Source of the DNA: Prorocentrum cordatum
Taxonomy: Eukaryota; Sar; Dinophyceae; Prorocentrales; Prorocentraceae
Reading direction: 5' to 3'
Assembly (NCBI GenBank): GCA_963575745.1
Contig: CAUYUJ010004291.1
Location: 72,001 to 136,000, forward strand
DNA: 64,000 nt
Every line of letters begins with the position of its first letter. Position 1 is the stretch's first letter. The position numbers were made by a program, and so were the translations under genes. This document shows, piece by piece, positions 59,930 to 64,000 of the stretch. The notes beneath the pieces were generated by a model. That model was not told the origin of the DNA. It saw only the letters and a program-made list of their open reading frames with translations, and ran no database searches.

Positions 59930-60160
59930 CTCGGAGCCTCTTGGGGCTCCCTTGGGAGGCCTCTTGGGGTGCCTTGGGGGCTGTTTTGGCATCCCTTGGG
60001 GTCTTTTGGGGGTCTCTTGGGGCCTCTGTGTGGGTTCTTGGTGCCTCTCGGGAGCCGTTTGGGGGCCGTGTTGGGCCGTGTGGGGCGCCTCTTGGGCTGT
60101 CTTCGGGCTCTCTTGGGCCGTCGTGGGGGCCTCTTGAGTGCCTCTTGGGGCCACGCTCTT
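59930..60160. repeat. GCCTCTTGGGG degenerate minisatellite
   Basis: The reverse-complement form of the CCAAGAGGC tracts at 47 kb and 61.5 kb. Confidence 0.7.
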
Positions 60161-60750
60161 AATCCATACCCTGCTTCCCCTGGCGCACGGTGGGGGGGCA
60201 GCAGCAGAGGGGGATGGATTCGGACAAACCCCAAAAAATCTGAAGCGTTTCGCCGTGTGCGACCGTCGGGGGGCCCTGGGCCCCTGGGGAAAGGAAAGTG
60301 TTTGGGGGGGAGAGAGCCTGAAGGGGGCGAGGGGCTGGAAAGGGAGCCCGAGCAGCGAGAGGTTGAGGGCGGGGGGAGGAGAAGGCCTCGGGTCTAGGGG
60401 CCGGGAATGGACGGACATGCCATCGCGGCCTGCGATCCGGTGGGTACGCGACCCCGTGGATCTGCCCCGCGCGGAGCGTCCGCACAGGGCCGCCCTGCTT
60501 GCGGCTGGCCGCGGCCCGAAGCGTGCGGAGAGCGAAGCCGCGGGTGCGGAAGCGTCTCCCGCACGGAGGGTTAGAAGTGAGGAGGGCAAGAACAAGACAA
60601 AATAGGCTGGAATAGGCTGGAGGAAGTGAGGAAGTGAGATAGATGGGCTGGAGAACAACACAAAATAGGCTGGAGAACAACACAAAATCAATAAGCCAAC
60701 GGATGGGCTGGAGGAAGTGAGGATAGAAAAACACAAAACAGGACAGACAC
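60161..60750. other. Region without recognisable gene; short tandem words
   Basis: At 60,600-60,725 'AATAGGCTGGAG', 'AACAACACAAAAT' and 'GGAGGAAGTGAGG' recur in mixed order. Nothing else is evident. Confidence 0.5.
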
Positions 60751-60754
60751 AAAA

Positions 60755-60925
60755 GCGTGCGGAGGTCCACGCTAAGTCCTTGGATCAGCGCTGGACCCCC
60801 GTCCCTGGCGCGCGGATCTGGCCAGGGGGGGGGGCGCCACAAGTGCCGCTGGATGGTGTCCGGCGCGGGTGTCTGGCGCCGATCCGACACATCGGCGCGG
60901 ACCTCCGCAAGAATCTGCTTCTGTT
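60755..60925. mobile_element. GC-rich hairpin family copy
   Basis: GCGTGCGGAGGTCCACGCTA to CGGCGCGGACCTCCGCAAG, with GATCAGCGCTGGACCCCC and GGCGCCGATCC near the ends. Confidence 0.75.
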
Positions 60926-61489
60926 TGCTGATGTTCGAAAGGAGGGACGGGGAGGAGAGATGAAGGGGAGCGATAGGGGAGTGCTGGCTCCGGGGGCGGG
61001 GGGCAACATGACATGGAATCGGCGACAAATCGACGACAGACTGGCGACAGGGCCCCTGGTATAGCGAAACTGCTGGTCCCTGGGCAAGCTGGGGCTCCCA
61101 GGCCCGATCGGCGATCAGGGCGACTGGGGTCGATGTCTCTCCCCCTGAGCTTGAACCCCCTTGCCGTTAGGGGCGCCGCGCACAGGGGGGTGGCGCGAAG
61201 GGGTGGCCTTCTCAGAAAGCGGGCGAGCTTCTAAGAAGGCAGGGGGCTTCTAAGAAGCGCCTGGGGGCATCCAAACAGCCTCCTTAGAAGCCTCTGGGCG
61301 CCTCTAAGAAGGCCCCTGCCTTCTAACAAGCCGCTCCCCTTCATTGAATCCGCCGACCCTGTCGGCGTTTGGAAAACGCGGTTCGTCGTCGAGTCGTGAG
61401 CCTCGTCGTCGACGTCACCGCTCCCACGTCGAGAGCCTGGTTGTCGTTAGATGTTTGAAATATTATTGCGTTTCCGCCTTTTAGGCTGT

Positions 61490-61832
61490 CCGACGCCCCA
61501 AGACGGCCCAAGAGGCCCCCAAGATCGCCCCAAGACGGCCCAAAAAGGCCCTAAGACAGCCCAAGAACCGCCCAAAACGCCCAAGGCGGCCCGCGAACGG
61601 AAAACTTTAGCCTTCCGGCCCGAGAGGCCCCGAGGAGGCCCCAAGAGGCCTCAAAAGGCACCCTAGCAGCCCCAAGAGGCCACCAAGAGACCCCCACAAG
61701 GCCCCGAAAGGTAACCACGAGGCCCAGAAGAGGCGCCAAGAGGCCCCCAGGAGCTCCCCAACAGGCCCCCAAGACGCTCCCAAGAGGCCCCAAAACTACC
61801 CCCGTCGGCGTTGTGCCCGTCGTCGCCGTCGC

Positions 61833-61883
<51 letters not shown>

Positions 61884-61936
61884 GGTCCTGGTCCTCGTCC
61901 TCGTCCTCGTCCTCGTCGTCGTCGTCGTCGTCGTCG

Positions 61937-61983
<47 letters not shown>

Positions 61984-61985
61984 TT
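61490..61985. repeat. CCCAAGACGGCC minisatellite grading into (TCG)n
   Basis: CCAAGA(G/C)GGCC words to 61,800, then GTCCTC repeats (61,832-61,915), then pure GTC/TCG to 61,984. Confidence 0.9.
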
Positions 61986-62054
61986 CAAATCAATGTCGGC
62001 GGCACCAGCCGTAAGACCTTCGCAACAGAGGAACATAACAACTGCATATACATT

Positions 62055-62125
62055 TCAGGTCGGGCGTGTCCCCCTACAGGCGGATTTGGAGCGAAAAAAT
62101 AAAAATACTAAAAATACCCCAACTA
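62055..62125. mobile_element. MITE family 1, 5' part
   Basis: AGGTCGGGCGTGTCCCCCTA then the A-rich middle 'AAAAATACTAAAAATACCCC'; no right terminus. Confidence 0.75.
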
Positions 62126-62379
62126 ATCAAAAAAGACCGTGGCGACGTACCCAACCCCTGCGCAATGCGGGGCAGGAGTAGCTTGGGAGATTTGACGAGA
62201 AGGCGGCGACGTGACATGGACGCATATACTTCTGCGAGCGGCATTCGGAAGGTTCGCAGGCCCCCAATCAAGAGAAACACGATGAGTAACTAAGTGAAAC
62301 CCTGAGTCACCTAGGAAGACGCAAGGTCCAAAAGGATACGGTGGGCAAGGGGCTTGAACCGTCGGCGGGGCAGCAACAA

Positions 62380-63430
62380 CATGAGATGGCCCCCCAAGGA
62401 CGGCGAGGCCCCGCTCAGGTCTGCGCAGTGCCTCACCCCGCTGGACCCACCAGCAGCCTTCGAAAGTAGCGAGCCCACCAGCAGCCCTCGAAAGTGGCGA
62501 CAATTTCGCAGATCGCAGACCCCTATGGACGGGGAGGTCCCGCTCAGATCCGCGCGGTGCCTCACTCCGCTGGACCCACGAGCAGCCCTCGAAAGTGGCG
62601 ACAATTTCGCAGATAGCAGGCCCCCAGGGACGGGGAGGTCCCGCTCAGGTCCGCGTGGTGCCTCACTCCGCTGGACCCACCAGGAGCTCTCGAATCTAGC
62701 GACAGTTTCGCAGATCGCAGACCCCCGGGGACGGGGAGGTCCCGCTCAGGTCCGCGTGGTGCCTCACTCCGCTGGACCCACCCAGTAGCCCTGGAAAGTG
62801 ACGACAGTTTCGCAGATCGCAGCCTCCCAGGGTCGGGGAGGTCCCGCTCAGGTCCGCGCGGTGCCTCACTCCGCTGGACCCACCAGGAGCTCTCGAAACT
62901 AGCGAGAGTTCCGCAGATCACAGCCCCCCAAGGACGGGGAGGTCCCGATCAGGTCCGCGCAGTGCCTCACTCCGCTGGACCCACCAGCAGCCCTAGTTTC
63001 GCAGATCGCAGACCCCTAGAGACGGGGATGTCCCGCTCAGGTGCCTCACTCCGCTGGACCCACCAGCAGCCCTCGAAAGTGGCGACAGTTTCGCAGATCG
63101 TAGCCCCCCAGGGACGGGGAGGTCCCGCTCAAGTCCGCGCGGTGCCTCACTCCGCTGGACCCACCAGGAGCTCTCGAAACTAGCGAGAGTTCCGCAGATC
63201 ACAGCCCCCCCAAGGACGGGGAGGTCCCGCTCAGGTCCGCGTGGTGCCTCACTCCGCTGGACCCACCAGCAGCCCTCGAAAATGGCGACAATTTCGCAGA
63301 TAGCAGCCCCCCAGGGACGGGGAGGTCCCGCTCAGGTTCGCGCGGTGACTCCGCTGGACCCACCAGCAGCCCTCGAAAATGTCGCCAGTTTCGCAGATCG
63401 CAGCCCCCCCCAGGGACGGCGAGGCCTCGC
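62380..63430. repeat. 101-bp satellite array
   Basis: GGGGAGGTCCCGCTCAGGTC begins units at about 62531, 62632, 62733, 62835, 62936, 63024, 63116, 63218 and 63319, with variants at 62,398 and 63,420. Spacing is 101-102 bp except for two units of 88 and 92 bp. Each unit also contains 'GCCTCACTCCGCTGGACCCA' and 'GACAATTTCGCAGATCGCAG'. Confidence 0.96.
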
Positions 63431-63710
63431 TGGAGACAGGAGGCAGGAGGCGGGAGGCGGGAGGAGGACAAGGACGCGACCGCAGTGCTCTATTCAAAAC
63501 GAATACCCAACCAAGGAGGGTTGGGAATCATCAACAAAATTGTCCCCAGGCTATTGCTTGACTCTTCTTGCACACTCCTCCCGTGGAAGGCCGCGCGCCC
63601 GACTCCGACATACATGAACTGCCCGAGGGCCGCGCGGGTGGCCCCGCCGCGGGGTCCGAGAAATCCGCGCGGGACTCTAGAAAAAGCAAGCCTACGCAGC
63701 TTCTGGGGAT
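63431..63710. other. Diverged MITE family 1 end and hairpin-family edge
   Basis: 63,520-63,605 has 'TTGTCCCCAGGCTATTGCTT' and a weak right terminus; 63,640-63,675 has CCGCGGGGTCCGAGAAATCC of the hairpin family. No gene. Confidence 0.5.
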
Positions 63711-63960
63711 CTTCTGACCCGGGTCAATCCAGACCCGGGTCGGCAGGAAACCGAAAACTGCAACGCAGGAAAAAAAAAAAAAAAACAAATTGCAGCGCAG
63801 GTCTTCGCAAACCCGGGTCAGCCAAGCTGTGCGGCCGCCTCGCGGCTACTAGCGGCTCGCTAACCCGGGTCAGCCAGAGGGGGTCTTCGAAGGATCCTGC
63901 AGGATCCGGTGCCGTGGCGGACCCCCGTTTGCATTGACCCCCGTCTCAAGGCTCCCGAAG
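63711..63960. repeat. Family Q repeat
   Basis: It matches 45,698-45,930: 'GACCCGGGTCAATCCAGACC', 'GCTAACCCGGGTCAGCCAG' and 'TGACCCCCGTCTCAAGGCTC'. An internal A15 run interrupts it. Confidence 0.85.
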
Positions 63961-64000
63961 CTTATGTGCTGTTTGCTCTCCGGCTATTGACGGGCCCCTG

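Noticed and set aside
58699-60736. Open frames of about 500 residues (Gly-, Arg- or Ser-rich)
   Set aside because: They are open only because TCC/GGA repeats contain no stops in any frame.
62380-63430. Regular ~100-bp repeats considered as a CRISPR array
   Set aside because: The whole 101-bp unit is conserved, with no variable spacers, and the genome is eukaryotic.
1-64000. Dinoflagellate spliced-leader relics (CCATTTTGGCTCAAG)
   Set aside because: No convincing match was seen on either strand by eye; a computed search with mismatches would be needed to exclude decayed copies.

Overview
The window looks like nuclear DNA of a core dinoflagellate. It is very GC-rich and gene-poor, and it is crowded with inverted-repeat elements, satellites and (GGA)n/(TCC)n tracts. 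The one confidently intron-bearing host gene uses GT, GC and GA donors with AG|G acceptors, a mixture known from dinoflagellates. The retroelements are a Ty1/copia end and a LINE whose first ORF carries a RanBP2-type zinc finger and whose pol ends in an RNase H domain. I see no bacterial operons, rRNA, credible tRNA or CRISPR. The species cannot be named from the sequence.

Layout. 1-489: 3' end of a Ty1/copia polyprotein. 0.8-8.5 kb: satellites (64, 90 and 73 bp units), small inverted-repeat elements (MITEs) and a LINE reverse-transcriptase scrap. 8.4-15.4 kb: a nearly full-length, frame-broken LINE on the minus strand, ending in a (TCC)n tail. 15.8-17.0 kb: a minus-strand coding-like segment that I cannot identify. 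18.2-34.1 kb: nine exons, all in phase, of a phospholipase B-like (PLBD/LAMA family) Ntn-hydrolase gene on the minus strand. Its first and last exons are not found and its introns are full of MITEs. 34-48 kb: intergenic DNA with many MITEs, hairpins, minisatellites and GGA/TCC tracts. 48.8-49.9 kb: a diverged tandem duplication of about 620 bp. 50.0-57.1 kb: a large minus-strand coding region, broken by several frameshifts, with a UPF1-like SF1 helicase followed by a cysteine-rich proline/serine-rich protein of about 1,300 residues. 57.6-64 kb: satellites (90-bp type again, then a 101-bp type) and more MITEs.

The strongest observation is in the PLBD gene. Its 166-bp second visible intron is one copy of a 161-bp dispersed element plus a 5-bp target-site duplication. 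Removing exactly 166 bp restores the conserved reading frame, so the intron was made by insertion of a transposon-like introner. A second copy at 45.0 kb has a perfect 5-bp duplication. Other PLBD introns also carry short direct repeats across their splice junctions.

The helicase region (50-57 kb) is the best candidate for an undescribed coding system. Helicase motifs, several Cys clusters and a long disordered tail appear to belong to one broken reading unit with a tandem-duplicated downstream region. Whether it is a host gene or a mobile-element gene cannot be settled from sequence alone. All exon models and frameshift positions come from reading the sequence and conserved motifs; no cDNA or database search was available.
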